Position numbers and translations under genes: made by a program. A stretch of 13,327 nucleotides of DNA from Gemmatimonadaceae bacterium (GTDB lineage Bacteria; Gemmatimonadota; Gemmatimonadetes; Gemmatimonadales; Gemmatimonadaceae), in the NCBI GenBank assembly GCA_025453855.1, contig JALOPO010000012.1, positions 1 to 13,327 on the forward strand, given 5' to 3'. Positions 6,672-13,327 of this stretch are shown piece after piece. The notes below the pieces were generated by a model. It searched no databases, had not been told where the DNA came from, and worked only from the letters and a program-made list of their open reading frames with translations. Positions within the stretch are counted from its first letter, which is position 1, and each line of letters opens with the position of its first letter.

Positions 6672-7786
6672 CGGCGACCACCGCGCGACCGACGCCCACC
6701 GGCCCCGTGCGCCCCGTGCTCGACGACCCCGCGCGCGAGGCGCTCCTCGTGCGCATGGAGCGGATCCCCGGGGCGTTCGAGTTCGCGCAGCTCGTGCGGC
6801 TCCTCGCCGTCGCGCACCCCGGGCGCACCGACGTCGGGGGCTTCGGCGATCCGTCGCAGGAGGCGGTGCGCTTCGGCGTGCACCCCTCGCTCGCCTTCCC
6901 GCCCGGCGACGTGGAGCGCGTGCTCGCCCATCCCGACGACAGCGAGGAGGCGCACGCGCGCCGCATGGGCAAGCGCTCGCGCGCGGGGATGCGCGGCAGC
7001 GGCGGGCAACCGTTCATGGAAGTGAACTTCCTCGGGCTGATCGGCCCGGCGGGTGTGCTCCCCAAGACCTACACGCAGTACGCGGCCGAGCGCACCGCGG
7101 CGCGCGACACCGCCTTCCGCGACTTCCTCGACCTCTTCCACCATCGGCTCGTCTCGCTCTTCTACCGGGCCTGGCGGGCGACGCGCCCGCACGTCGCCGC
7201 CGGTGAGCGCGCCGACGACGACATCCTGTCGATGCGGTTGCGCGGGACGATCGGGATCGGGTCGCCGGCGCTCGAAGGCCGGCTCCCGATCGACGATGCC
7301 GTCCTGCTGCGGCATGCGGCGCTGCTCGCCCCGCACGCGCGCTCGGCCACCGCGCTCCGCCAGCTCCTCGTCGCCTACCTCGAGGTCCCGGTGGTGGTCG
7401 AGGAGTTCGTGCCGGCGTGGTACCCCGTGGGTCCCGGGACGCAGTGCGCGCTCGGCGAGGACGACGACACCGTGATGCTCGGCCTCGGCACCGTGGTCGG
7501 GGACATGGTGCTCGACCACGGGGCGCGGGCGCGCGTCCACATCGGGCCGATGCCGCGCGCGCTCTTCGATTCGCTGCTGCCGGGCACGCGCGGACACGAG
7601 GCGCTCAAGTCGCTGGTGCGCTTCGTGGCCGGCGACGCGGTGGAGGTCGAGGTGCGCCTCGTCCTGCGCCGCGACGACGTGCCGGCGACCACGATCGGCG
7701 CCGGCGATTCCGCATTGGGATGGGGGACCTGGCTCCGCACGCGTCGCCCGGACCGCGATCCCGACGACACCACCTTCCTGTTCTGA
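6668..7786 (+). CDS. tssG: T6SS baseplate subunit TssG (ImpH/VasB family)
   Basis: TssG joins the TssF dimer and TssE in the baseplate wedge. The 372-residue product carries family motifs in order: FEFAQLVRLL near the N-terminus, AVRFGVHPSLAFPPGDVERV, EVNFLGLIGPAGVLPKTYTQ (GLIGPAGVLP at 123-132), RDFLDLFHHRLVSLFYRAW at 151-169, and late strands with LGLGTVVGDMVLDH. The start is the ATG at 6668 inside the ATGA overlap with the tssF stop. A longer frame from 6527 exists but its first 47 residues are Ala/Arg/His-rich shadow of tssF. The product is somewhat longer than common TssG proteins (about 330-350 residues), partly through a charged, His-containing insert around DDSEEAHARRMGKRSRAG. A 60-bp spacer follows. 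Confidence 0.95.
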   Translation: MTATTARPTPTGPVRPVLDDPAREALLVRMERIPGAFEFAQLVRLLAVAHPGRTDVGGFGDPSQEAVRFGVHPSLAFPPGDVERVLAHPDDSEEAHARRMGKRSRAGMRGSGGQPFMEVNFLGLIGPAGVLPKTYTQYAAERTAARDTAFRDFLDLFHHRLVSLFYRAWRATRPHVAAGERADDDILSMRLRGTIGIGSPALEGRLPIDDAVLLRHAALLAPHARSATALRQLLVAYLEVPVVVEEFVPAWYPVGPGTQCALGEDDDTVMLGLGTVVGDMVLDHGARARVHIGPMPRALFDSLLPGTRGHEALKSLVRFVAGDAVEVEVRLVLRRDDVPATTIGAGDSALGWGTWLRTRRPDRDPDDTTFLF

Positions 7787-7846
7787 CCGGCTCTCCGTCC
7801 GCGCGCCACCACGCGCCCCCCTCCGCACTTTCCGCCCTCCCCGACG
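7787..7846 (+). promoter_or_regulatory. C-rich tssG-clpV spacer without a Shine-Dalgarno site
   Basis: This 60-bp gap is rich in C and T, with no purine-rich ribosome site ahead of the clpV ATG. A weak 5-bp inverted repeat (GCGCG at 7801-7805, CGCGC at 7812-7816) is within what chance would give at this GC content. A promoter for clpV-vgrG or a Rho-sensitive leader is possible, but I can point to no box. Confidence 0.25.
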
Positions 7847-10522
7847 ATGGTCTCCCTGCGCGCCCTCATCGCCAAGCTCGGCCCCGAACTCCGCAACGCG
7901 CTCGAGGCGGCGGCGGGGCTCTGCCTGTCGCGCACGCACTACGACATCGAGATCGAGCACCTGCTCCTCAAGGCGCTCGATGCCACCGACAGCGACCTCG
8001 CCTTCGCGTTCAAGCACTTCGGCGTCGACCGGTCGCGGCTCGCCACCGAGCTGCAGCGCGCGCTCGACAAGCTCAAGACCGGCAACGCGCGCACGCCGTC
8101 GCTCTCGCCCTCGCTGGTGAAGGCGCTCACGCAGGCGTGGACGCTCGGCTCGGTGGAGTTCGGGGCGCAGAAGGTGCGCACCGGCCACCTGCTGCTCGCG
8201 CTGGTGGGTGACGACGACCTCGCGCAGCGCTTCGTGCGCGAGCTCCCCGAACTCGGCAAGGTGAACGCCGAGGCGCTGCGCACGACCTTCGACGCGATCG
8301 TGGTCGAGAGCGGCGAGGCGAAGTCGCACCTGGCGTCGCTCGGTGGCCCGGTGGCGCCGGGTGCGAGTGGCGACGGGAGCCCCGGGCCGCGCCCCGGCTC
8401 GCCGACGCCCTTCCTCGACCAGTACACGGTCGACCTCACCGCGAACGCGCGGGCGGGGAAGATCGACCCGGTGCTCGGCCGCGACTTCGAGGTGCGGCAG
8501 GTGGTCGACATCCTCACGCGTCGCCGGCAGAACAACCCGATCCTGGTCGGCGAGGCGGGGGTGGGGAAGACGGCGGTGGTGGAGGGCTTCGCGCGCCGCA
8601 TCGCGGAGGGCGACGTGCCGGCGCCGCTCAAGGGCGTCACGCTGCGCACGCTCGACCTGGCGCTGCTGCAGGCCGGTGCCGGCGTGAAGGGCGAGTTCGA
8701 GAACCGCCTGAAGGGGCTGATCGAGGAGGTGAAGAAGTCGCCGGTGCCGATCATCCTCTTCATCGACGAGGCGCACACGATGATCGGCGCGGGCGGGCAG
8801 GCGGGGCAGAACGACGCCGCCAACCTGCTCAAGCCGGCGCTCGCGCGCGGCGAGCTGCGCACGATCGCGGCCACGACGTGGAGCGAGTACAAGAAGTTCT
8901 TCGAGAAGGACCCGGCGCTCTCGCGCCGCTTCCAGCTGGTGAAGGTCGAGGAGCCCACCGAGCCGGTGTGCATGCTGATGCTGCGCGGCGTGGTGCCGAG
9001 CCTCGAGAAGCATCATGGCGTGCGCATCACCGACGACGGGCTCGAGGCCGCGGTGCGCCTCTCGCACCGCTACCTCCCCGATCGCCAGCTCCCCGACAAG
9101 GCGGTGAGCGTCCTCGACACGGCCTGTGCGCGCCTCGCGCTGGGGCAGAACTCGACGCCGGCGCCGATCGAGGATGCGCGGCGCACGCTGCAGGATCTCG
9201 AGGTGCAGGCGCGCGTGCTGGAGCGCGAGCAGGCGGTGGGCGTCGACCACGGCGAGCGGCTGGCGAAGATCGCCACCGAGCGCACGGCGACGAAGGCGAC
9301 GCTCGATGCGCTCGAGGGGCGCTGGGAGACGGAGCGCGCGCTGGTGGAGAAGATCCGCGGCGTGCGCGGGCAGCTCGAGGCGAGCGTGCATCCCCCGCAG
9401 GGGGGCGCCGAGGCGGCCATCGACGCCACGGCGATGCGCGCCGAGCTGCAGCAGCTGCAGGACGAGCTGGCGGCGCTGCAGGGCGAGACGCCGCTGGTGC
9501 GCGTGACGGTCGACGCCTCGATCGTGGCCGAGGTGATCGGCGGGTGGACCGGGATCCCGGTGGGGAGCATGATGCGCGACGAGCTCGGGACGCTGCTGGT
9601 GCTCGAGAAGCACCTCGGCGCGCGGGTGATCGGGCAGGACCACGCGCTCGAGGTGATCGCGCGCCGCATGCGCACGAGCAAGGCGGGGATCGAGGATCCC
9701 AACAAGCCGAAGGGCGTCTTCCTGCTGGTGGGGCCGAGCGGCGTGGGCAAGACGGAGACGGCGCTCACGCTGAGCGAGATGCTCTACGGCGGCGAGCGGA
9801 ACCTGATCACGATCAACATGAGCGAGTTCCAGGAGGCGCACACCGTCTCCACGCTCAAGGGGTCGCCGCCGGGCTACGTGGGCTACGGCGAGGGGGGCGT
9901 GCTCACCGAGGCCGTGCGGCGGCGCCCCTACAGCGTGGTGCTGCTCGACGAGATCGAGAAGGCGCACCCGGACGTGCTGGAGCTCTTCTTCCAGGTGTTC
10001 GACAAGGGTGTGATGGAGGATGGCGAGGGGCGGCAGATCGACTTCAAGAACTGCGTGATCATCCTGACCACGAACGCGGGGACGGAGACGATCATGAAGC
10101 TCACCGCCGATCCCGACACGCTCCCGTTCCCGGAGGCGTTGGCGGCGTCGCTCAAGCCGGAGCTCGACAAGGCGTTCAAGCCGGCGTTCCTGGGGCGGAC
10201 GGTGATCGTGCCGTACTACCCGGTGCGTGACGAGAACCTGAAGACGATCGTGCGCCTCAAGCTGGGGAAGATCGCGCGCCGGCTGGGCGAGGTGCATCGC
10301 GTGACGCTCGAGCACGGCGACGACCTGGTGACGCAGGTGGCGGCGCGCTGCACCGAGGTGGAGAGCGGCGCGCGCAACGTGGACAACATCCTCACGAACA
10401 CGCTGCTTCCCGAGGTGTCGACGCTGCTGCTGTCGGCGCTGGTGGAGGGGAAGCGCCCGGTGGCGGTGCGGGTGACCGTCGGCGAGTCGGGCGAGTTCGC
10501 ATACGACGCGGTGACGGCGTGA
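7847..10522 (+). CDS. tssH: T6SS sheath-disassembling AAA+ ATPase TssH/ClpV
   Basis: ClpV is a hexameric Hsp100-type ATPase that extracts and recycles contracted TssB/TssC sheath. The 891-residue length is typical. The N-domain (about 1-160) begins MVSLRALIAKLGPELRNALE and contains THYDIEIEHLLLKAL. First AAA+ domain: Walker A GEAGVGKT at 235-242, pore loop GAGVKGEFENRL from 277, Walker B ILFIDEAHT with D307 and E308. A coiled-coil middle domain spans about 440-545. Second AAA+ domain: Walker A GPSGVGKT at 629-636, pore loop GSPPGYVGYGEGG from 672, Walker B VVLLDEIEKAH with D701 and E702, then TTNAGTE. All catalytic residues look intact. The neighbours and the VKGEFENRLK loop separate it from the housekeeping ClpB. 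The ATG has no Shine-Dalgarno site. Confidence 0.96.
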   Translation: MVSLRALIAKLGPELRNALEAAAGLCLSRTHYDIEIEHLLLKALDATDSDLAFAFKHFGVDRSRLATELQRALDKLKTGNARTPSLSPSLVKALTQAWTLGSVEFGAQKVRTGHLLLALVGDDDLAQRFVRELPELGKVNAEALRTTFDAIVVESGEAKSHLASLGGPVAPGASGDGSPGPRPGSPTPFLDQYTVDLTANARAGKIDPVLGRDFEVRQVVDILTRRRQNNPILVGEAGVGKTAVVEGFARRIAEGDVPAPLKGVTLRTLDLALLQAGAGVKGEFENRLKGLIEEVKKSPVPIILFIDEAHTMIGAGGQAGQNDAANLLKPALARGELRTIAATTWSEYKKFFEKDPALSRRFQLVKVEEPTEPVCMLMLRGVVPSLEKHHGVRITDDGLEAAVRLSHRYLPDRQLPDKAVSVLDTACARLALGQNSTPAPIEDARRTLQDLEVQARVLEREQAVGVDHGERLAKIATERTATKATLDALEGRWETERALVEKIRGVRGQLEASVHPPQGGAEAAIDATAMRAELQQLQDELAALQGETPLVRVTVDASIVAEVIGGWTGIPVGSMMRDELGTLLVLEKHLGARVIGQDHALEVIARRMRTSKAGIEDPNKPKGVFLLVGPSGVGKTETALTLSEMLYGGERNLITINMSEFQEAHTVSTLKGSPPGYVGYGEGGVLTEAVRRRPYSVVLLDEIEKAHPDVLELFFQVFDKGVMEDGEGRQIDFKNCVIILTTNAGTETIMKLTADPDTLPFPEALAASLKPELDKAFKPAFLGRTVIVPYYPVRDENLKTIVRLKLGKIARRLGEVHRVTLEHGDDLVTQVAARCTEVESGARNVDNILTNTLLPEVSTLLLSALVEGKRPVAVRVTVGESGEFAYDAVTA

Positions 10523-10532
10523 GCACGCGCCC

Positions 10533-10537
10533 GGAGG
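10533..10537 (+). promoter_or_regulatory. Shine-Dalgarno site of vgrG
   Basis: GGAGG lies 7 bases ahead of the vgrG ATG at 10545, in the 22-bp gap after clpV. It is the strongest ribosome-binding site in the window. Confidence 0.75.
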
Positions 10538-10544
10538 CGAGACC

Positions 10545-12761
10545 ATGACGGCACCGTACACGCAGGCCAACCGCCCTTTCCGGCTCTCGACGCCGCTCGG
10601 CCCCGACGTGCTGCTGTGCACGAACTGGCAGGCGAGCGAGAAGCTGTCGGCCTTCTGGGAGCTGCGCGTGGAGGCGGTGAGCCCGCGGCGCGACATCAAG
10701 CCGCGCGAGCTGCTGTACCAGCCGGTGACGCTGGAATGCGCGTGGGACGGGCAGCCGGTGCGCTGGTGGCGCGGGATCGTGCGGCAGGTGGAGCGGATGC
10801 CGGCGCCGCTCGACGTGCCGCTGGTGAGCTACGTGCTGACGGTGGTCCCGCCGCAGTGGCTCATGGCGCAGCGCACGTTCCACTACGGCTACTGCGACAT
10901 GAGCATCCCCGACATGATCGACGACCTGCTGTCGAAGTACGAGCAGCCGGCGGCGCAGTGGAACGAGGGGCGCGAGGCGTTCGGGCCGGTGCAGTGCCGC
11001 ATGCTCTGGAACGAGACCGCGTGGGCGTTCATCAACCGCACCCTGGAGCGCGAGGGGTACTGGTACACGTTCCTCACCGAGCAGGCCGAGGGACCGACCG
11101 CGATGTTCATCGGCAACGTGGCGTCGGCGGCGTTCGCCCGGAACGGCGTCACGCGGCTGGCGGACACCGCGCCGGCCGGCCAGGCGCCGCTCCTGCGTCG
11201 CCTCAGCCTGCAGCAGCGGCCATCGGTGCACTCGGCGTCGGTGATCACGGTGCACCACGCGCGCCCGGACCAGACGGTGGGGGCGGCGCACGAGTCGGGG
11301 CCGGTGAACGGCCCCGATCCGCTCACGCTGCAGTCGAGCCAGATGCCGATCCGCACCCGGTCGATCCATCTCGACTGGACGCTCGGGCGCGACTACAGCG
11401 ACGTGGCCGCGGACAACACGGACAGCTCGTCGCGCCTCGGGGAGATGGACGACGAGCTGGCGCAGGAGGCACGCTTCCGCACGGAGATCGCGATCGCCGA
11501 GTCGGCGCGGGTGCGCGGCGAGACGGTCGCCTGCGGGTTGCAGGCGGGTGCGTGGGTGCCGATCGCGACGCAGAGCGATCCGTCGCTCGACGGCAACTAC
11601 TTCGTCGTGGCGGTGCACCACGCCGGGGGGAACGGGACGTACGAGGGCGGCGCCGATGACACGCCCGCGTACGAGAACTACTTCGAGGCCGCCCCCGCGA
11701 ACAACGTGTACCGCCCGCCGCGCGTCACACCCGCTCCGCGCGTGCCAGGGGTCGTGCTGGCGAAGGTCGTGGGCCCGCAGGGCGAGACCGTGTACACGAA
11801 CAAGTACGGGCACGTGCGCGTGCTCTTCGACTGGGACAACCGCGCCAACGCCTCGCCGCCGCACACGGGCGACTGCTGGGTGCCGGTGGCCCAGTCGTGG
11901 GCCGGCACGGGGTGGGGGACCTTCTTCCTCCCGCGCATCGGGCACCAGGTGGTGATCGCCTTCCTCGATGGCAATCCCGACGGACCGGTCGTGGTGGGGA
12001 GCCTGCACAACGCGGTCAACATGCCGCTGCAGCAGCTCCCGGCGCAGAACACCGAGAGTGGCGTCCGCACGCGTTCGTTCCCGAACGGGAGCGCGCAGAC
12101 GTTCAACGAGCTGCGATTCGACGACAAGAAGGGGGCCGAGAAGGTCCACTTCAAGGCGCAGTCGCAGTTCATCGGGCTGGTGAACAACCACGTCACCTTC
12201 CACATCGAGGACGGGAACCAGACGGTCACGCACAAGAAGGGCGATCGCTCCCTCACGCACGACGAGGGGAACGACACGCACGTGATGACCAAGGGGAACC
12301 GCGAGGTCACGCTCACGGAGGGGAACGACACGCTCACCCTCGAGAAGGGCAACCTCATGGTCCGCGTGATCGACGGGACGTGCGAGATCCGCGCCGACAA
12401 GGACACGACCATCACCTCGGAGAAGGAGCGGCTGGCCCTGGCCGCGAAGAGCGACGTGCGCGTCCTCTCCCAGGAAGGCAAGCTGGACGTGATCACCAAC
12501 CAGGGCGCCATCGAGATCAAGGCCGACGCCAGCACGGTGACGGTCGAAGCGGCGAACGGGATCGAGCTCAAGGTCGGCGCCAACACGATCGCGATCTCGA
12601 GCACCGGAATCGAGCTGACCGTCGGTGCCAATGCGGTCAAGCTCAGCGCCACGGGCGTCGAGGTGAAGGGCACGATGGTGAAGGTCGAGGGCACCGCCAT
12701 GGCCGAGCTCAAGGCCAGCGGCCCCGTGATGGTGAAGGGGATGCCGACGATGGTGGGCTGA
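10545..12761 (+). CDS. vgrG: T6SS spike protein VgrG (TssI), no effector extension
   Basis: VgrG forms the trimeric puncturing spike on top of the Hcp tube and carries effectors. The 738-residue product has the standard layout. A gp27-like base (about 1-390) includes FHYGYCDMSIPDMIDDLLSK, a WNETAWAFINRTLEREGYWYTF segment and the YENYFEAAP region. The gp5-like OB fold (about 402-487) carries VVGPQGETVYTNKYGHVRV, CWVPVAQSWAGTGWG, FLPRIGHQVVIAFLDGNPDG and VVVGSLHN. A C-terminal beta-helix built of two short repeat series (residues 557-610 and 672-703) ends at KGMPTMVG. Nothing follows the helix, so this is a structural VgrG; effectors would have to bind it non-covalently, usually through PAAR or adaptor proteins. 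A strong GGAGG precedes the ATG. The next gene starts 3 bp after the stop. Confidence 0.96.
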   Translation: MTAPYTQANRPFRLSTPLGPDVLLCTNWQASEKLSAFWELRVEAVSPRRDIKPRELLYQPVTLECAWDGQPVRWWRGIVRQVERMPAPLDVPLVSYVLTVVPPQWLMAQRTFHYGYCDMSIPDMIDDLLSKYEQPAAQWNEGREAFGPVQCRMLWNETAWAFINRTLEREGYWYTFLTEQAEGPTAMFIGNVASAAFARNGVTRLADTAPAGQAPLLRRLSLQQRPSVHSASVITVHHARPDQTVGAAHESGPVNGPDPLTLQSSQMPIRTRSIHLDWTLGRDYSDVAADNTDSSSRLGEMDDELAQEARFRTEIAIAESARVRGETVACGLQAGAWVPIATQSDPSLDGNYFVVAVHHAGGNGTYEGGADDTPAYENYFEAAPANNVYRPPRVTPAPRVPGVVLAKVVGPQGETVYTNKYGHVRVLFDWDNRANASPPHTGDCWVPVAQSWAGTGWGTFFLPRIGHQVVIAFLDGNPDGPVVVGSLHNAVNMPLQQLPAQNTESGVRTRSFPNGSAQTFNELRFDDKKGAEKVHFKAQSQFIGLVNNHVTFHIEDGNQTVTHKKGDRSLTHDEGNDTHVMTKGNREVTLTEGNDTLTLEKGNLMVRVIDGTCEIRADKDTTITSEKERLALAAKSDVRVLSQEGKLDVITNQGAIEIKADASTVTVEAANGIELKVGANTIAISSTGIELTVGANAVKLSATGVEVKGTMVKVEGTAMAELKASGPVMVKGMPTMVG
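12213..12374 (+). repeat. Six tandem 27-bp units coding VgrG nonapeptides
   Basis: Residues 557-610 of VgrG are six consecutive nine-residue units, each opening with Gly then Asn or Asp: GNQTVTHKK, GDRSLTHDE, GNDTHVMTK, GNREVTLTE, GNDTLTLEK and GNLMVRVID. The Gly spacing is exactly nine throughout and polar/hydrophobic residues alternate, as in intertwined spike beta-helices. At DNA level a 16-base stretch (GAGGGGAACGACACGC) recurs at 12264 and 12318, two units apart, so unit duplication is plausible. Confidence 0.85.
12558..12653 (+). repeat. Two 48-bp units coding the VgrG tip repeat
   Basis: Residues 672-687 (GIELKVGANTIAISST) and 688-703 (GIELTVGANAVKLSAT) are near-identical 16-residue units, followed by a partial third (GVEVKG). 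They form the distal beta-helix just before the spike tip. The two units differ at many third codon positions, so the duplication is not recent. Confidence 0.8.
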
Positions 12762-12764
12762 CGC

Positions 12765-13327
12765 ATGACCGCGCCCACGCTCTTCGGCCCTGATCCCAAC
12801 ACCGCCCTCGGCTACGTCGTCTCGCGCGCCTCGGTGCTCCCGCAGTGGCTCGAGTTCGGACAGCTCGCCTACGACCCCGAGGCACTCGTCACCGCGCTCC
12901 TCGCCGCCGGCAAGCAGGTCGAGGCGATCCGCTGCATCGCCGTCGCCATCCCCGTGCGCCAGGCGATCTGGTGGGGGTGGGTGTCGTCGCGCCACGCGCT
13001 GCAGCTGCAGCCGCCCAAGCCCGCGCTGGCGCCGATCTTCACGCAGCTCCTCGGCCTCGTCGAGCAGTGGATCGAGCAGCCCACCGACGCACGCCGCGCC
13101 TCGGCGTGGCAGGCCGCGCAGGCGATCGGGATCGAGCACCCCGTCTCGCTGGCCGCGGCCGCGGTCTGGTTCAGCGGCAACAACATCGCCCCCGCCGGTG
13201 CCGCGGCCGAGGTGCCGGCGCCGGCCGGGATGGCGCACAACTTCGTGACGGCCGCGGTGGCGGTGGCGGCCACGCACGGCGACCCGGCCGGGATCGAGGA
13301 GCGCTACCGCACCAGCGTCGCGCAGGG
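12765..13327 (+). CDS. Uncharacterised T6SS-linked protein resembling DUF6931, 3' end missing
   Basis: An open frame runs from the ATG at 12765 to the right edge (187 complete codons, no stop). It starts 3 bp after vgrG, with a weak GGTGGG at 12752-12757 inside the vgrG end. No signal peptide or membrane segment is evident, so a cytoplasmic protein is likely. Visible features: an N-terminal segment, a helix AIRCIAVAIPVRQAIWWGWVS at about 55-74 with Pro-x-Arg before Trp-Trp, LVEQWIEQPTDARRASAWQAAQ at 98-119, AAAAVWFSGNNIAP at 130-143, then PAPAGMAHNFVTAAVAVAA. This pattern (helix with WW, W..P...R.A...A, W.SG, P......V..A...AA) resembles my memory of DUF6931, small helical proteins of unknown function seen near T6SS genes. 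A role as VgrG adaptor, effector chaperone or immunity protein is only a hypothesis from position. The frame is very likely a real gene; the family name is tentative. Confidence 0.75.
   Translation, partial: MTAPTLFGPDPNTALGYVVSRASVLPQWLEFGQLAYDPEALVTALLAAGKQVEAIRCIAVAIPVRQAIWWGWVSSRHALQLQPPKPALAPIFTQLLGLVEQWIEQPTDARRASAWQAAQAIGIEHPVSLAAAAVWFSGNNIAPAGAAAEVPAPAGMAHNFVTAAVAVAATHGDPAGIEERYRTSVAQ

Noticed and set aside
7801..7816. Inverted repeat GCGCG/CGCGC in the tssG-clpV spacer
   Set aside because: Only five base pairs of alternating G and C, expected by chance in such GC-rich DNA.
7847..10522. Housekeeping disaggregase ClpB as an alternative identity
   Set aside because: Position between tssG and vgrG, the VKGEFENRL pore loop and the N-domain fit ClpV; ClpB is normally unlinked to secretion genes.
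6566..10699. A 1377-codon open frame on the - strand across tssG, clpV and the start of vgrG
   Set aside because: It mirrors well-conserved genes on the + strand; its product is low-complexity Arg/His/Leu/Glu-rich with no recognisable domain. Long antisense frames are expected when third positions are nearly all G/C.
12213..12374. Regular 27-bp repeats considered as a CRISPR or noncoding tandem array
   Set aside because: They are in frame, diverge at synonymous and non-synonymous sites, have no spacers and encode the VgrG beta-helix.
12654..12761. C-terminal effector domain on VgrG
   Set aside because: The protein stops a few residues after the last beta-helix strands; no extra domain is present.
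10392..13277. A 961-codon open frame on the - strand across vgrG
   Set aside because: Same composition artefact: Arg/His/Val-rich, no domain, and fully opposite to a secure vgrG.

Overview
This window is the core of a type VI secretion system (T6SS) gene cluster. It holds ten genes, all on the + strand and tightly packed; the first is cut by the left edge and the last by the right edge. The DNA is very GC-rich (about 70% by eye), with third codon positions almost always G or C. The host is a high-GC Gram-negative-type bacterium. Gemmatimonadota, Myxococcota or a high-GC proteobacterium would all fit, and the sequence alone does not decide between them.

Layout from left to right: the 3' part of tssC (large sheath subunit, 2-1126); a 76-bp spacer with a perfect palindrome; hcp/tssD (tube subunit, 1203-1718); tagJ (ImpE-like accessory protein, TTG start, 1722-2432); a 60-bp spacer with a strong hairpin; tssA (assembly organiser, long form, 2493-4256); tssE, tssF and tssG (baseplate, 4253-7786, joined by short overlaps); a 60-bp C-rich spacer; tssH/clpV (sheath-recycling AAA+ ATPase, 7847-10522); vgrG/tssI (spike, 10545-12761); and, 3 bp later, the 5' part of an uncharacterised gene resembling the DUF6931 family (12765 to the right edge).

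The proteins form the cytoplasmic contractile part of the machine. TssE, TssF and TssG build the baseplate around the VgrG spike. TssA primes and coordinates polymerisation of the Hcp tube inside the TssB/TssC sheath. After contraction ClpV disassembles the sheath, and TagJ is an accessory of this step in some T6SS classes. TssB, TssK, the membrane complex (TssJ, TssL, TssM), a PAAR tip and any recognisable effector/immunity pair are not in the window. tssB probably lies just upstream of tssC.

Gene order closely follows the Pseudomonas aeruginosa HSI-I core (tssB-tssC-hcp-tagJ-tssE-tssF-tssG-clpV-vgrG). Here, however, a long TssA of the type with a C-terminal VasJ-like domain sits between tagJ and tssE. 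The most interesting leads are the DUF6931-like gene directly behind vgrG, the two intergenic inverted repeats that bracket hcp-tagJ, and the compact TagJ. I saw no RNA genes, insertion sequences, CRISPR arrays or recognisable promoters. No gene-free stretch exceeds 76 bp.
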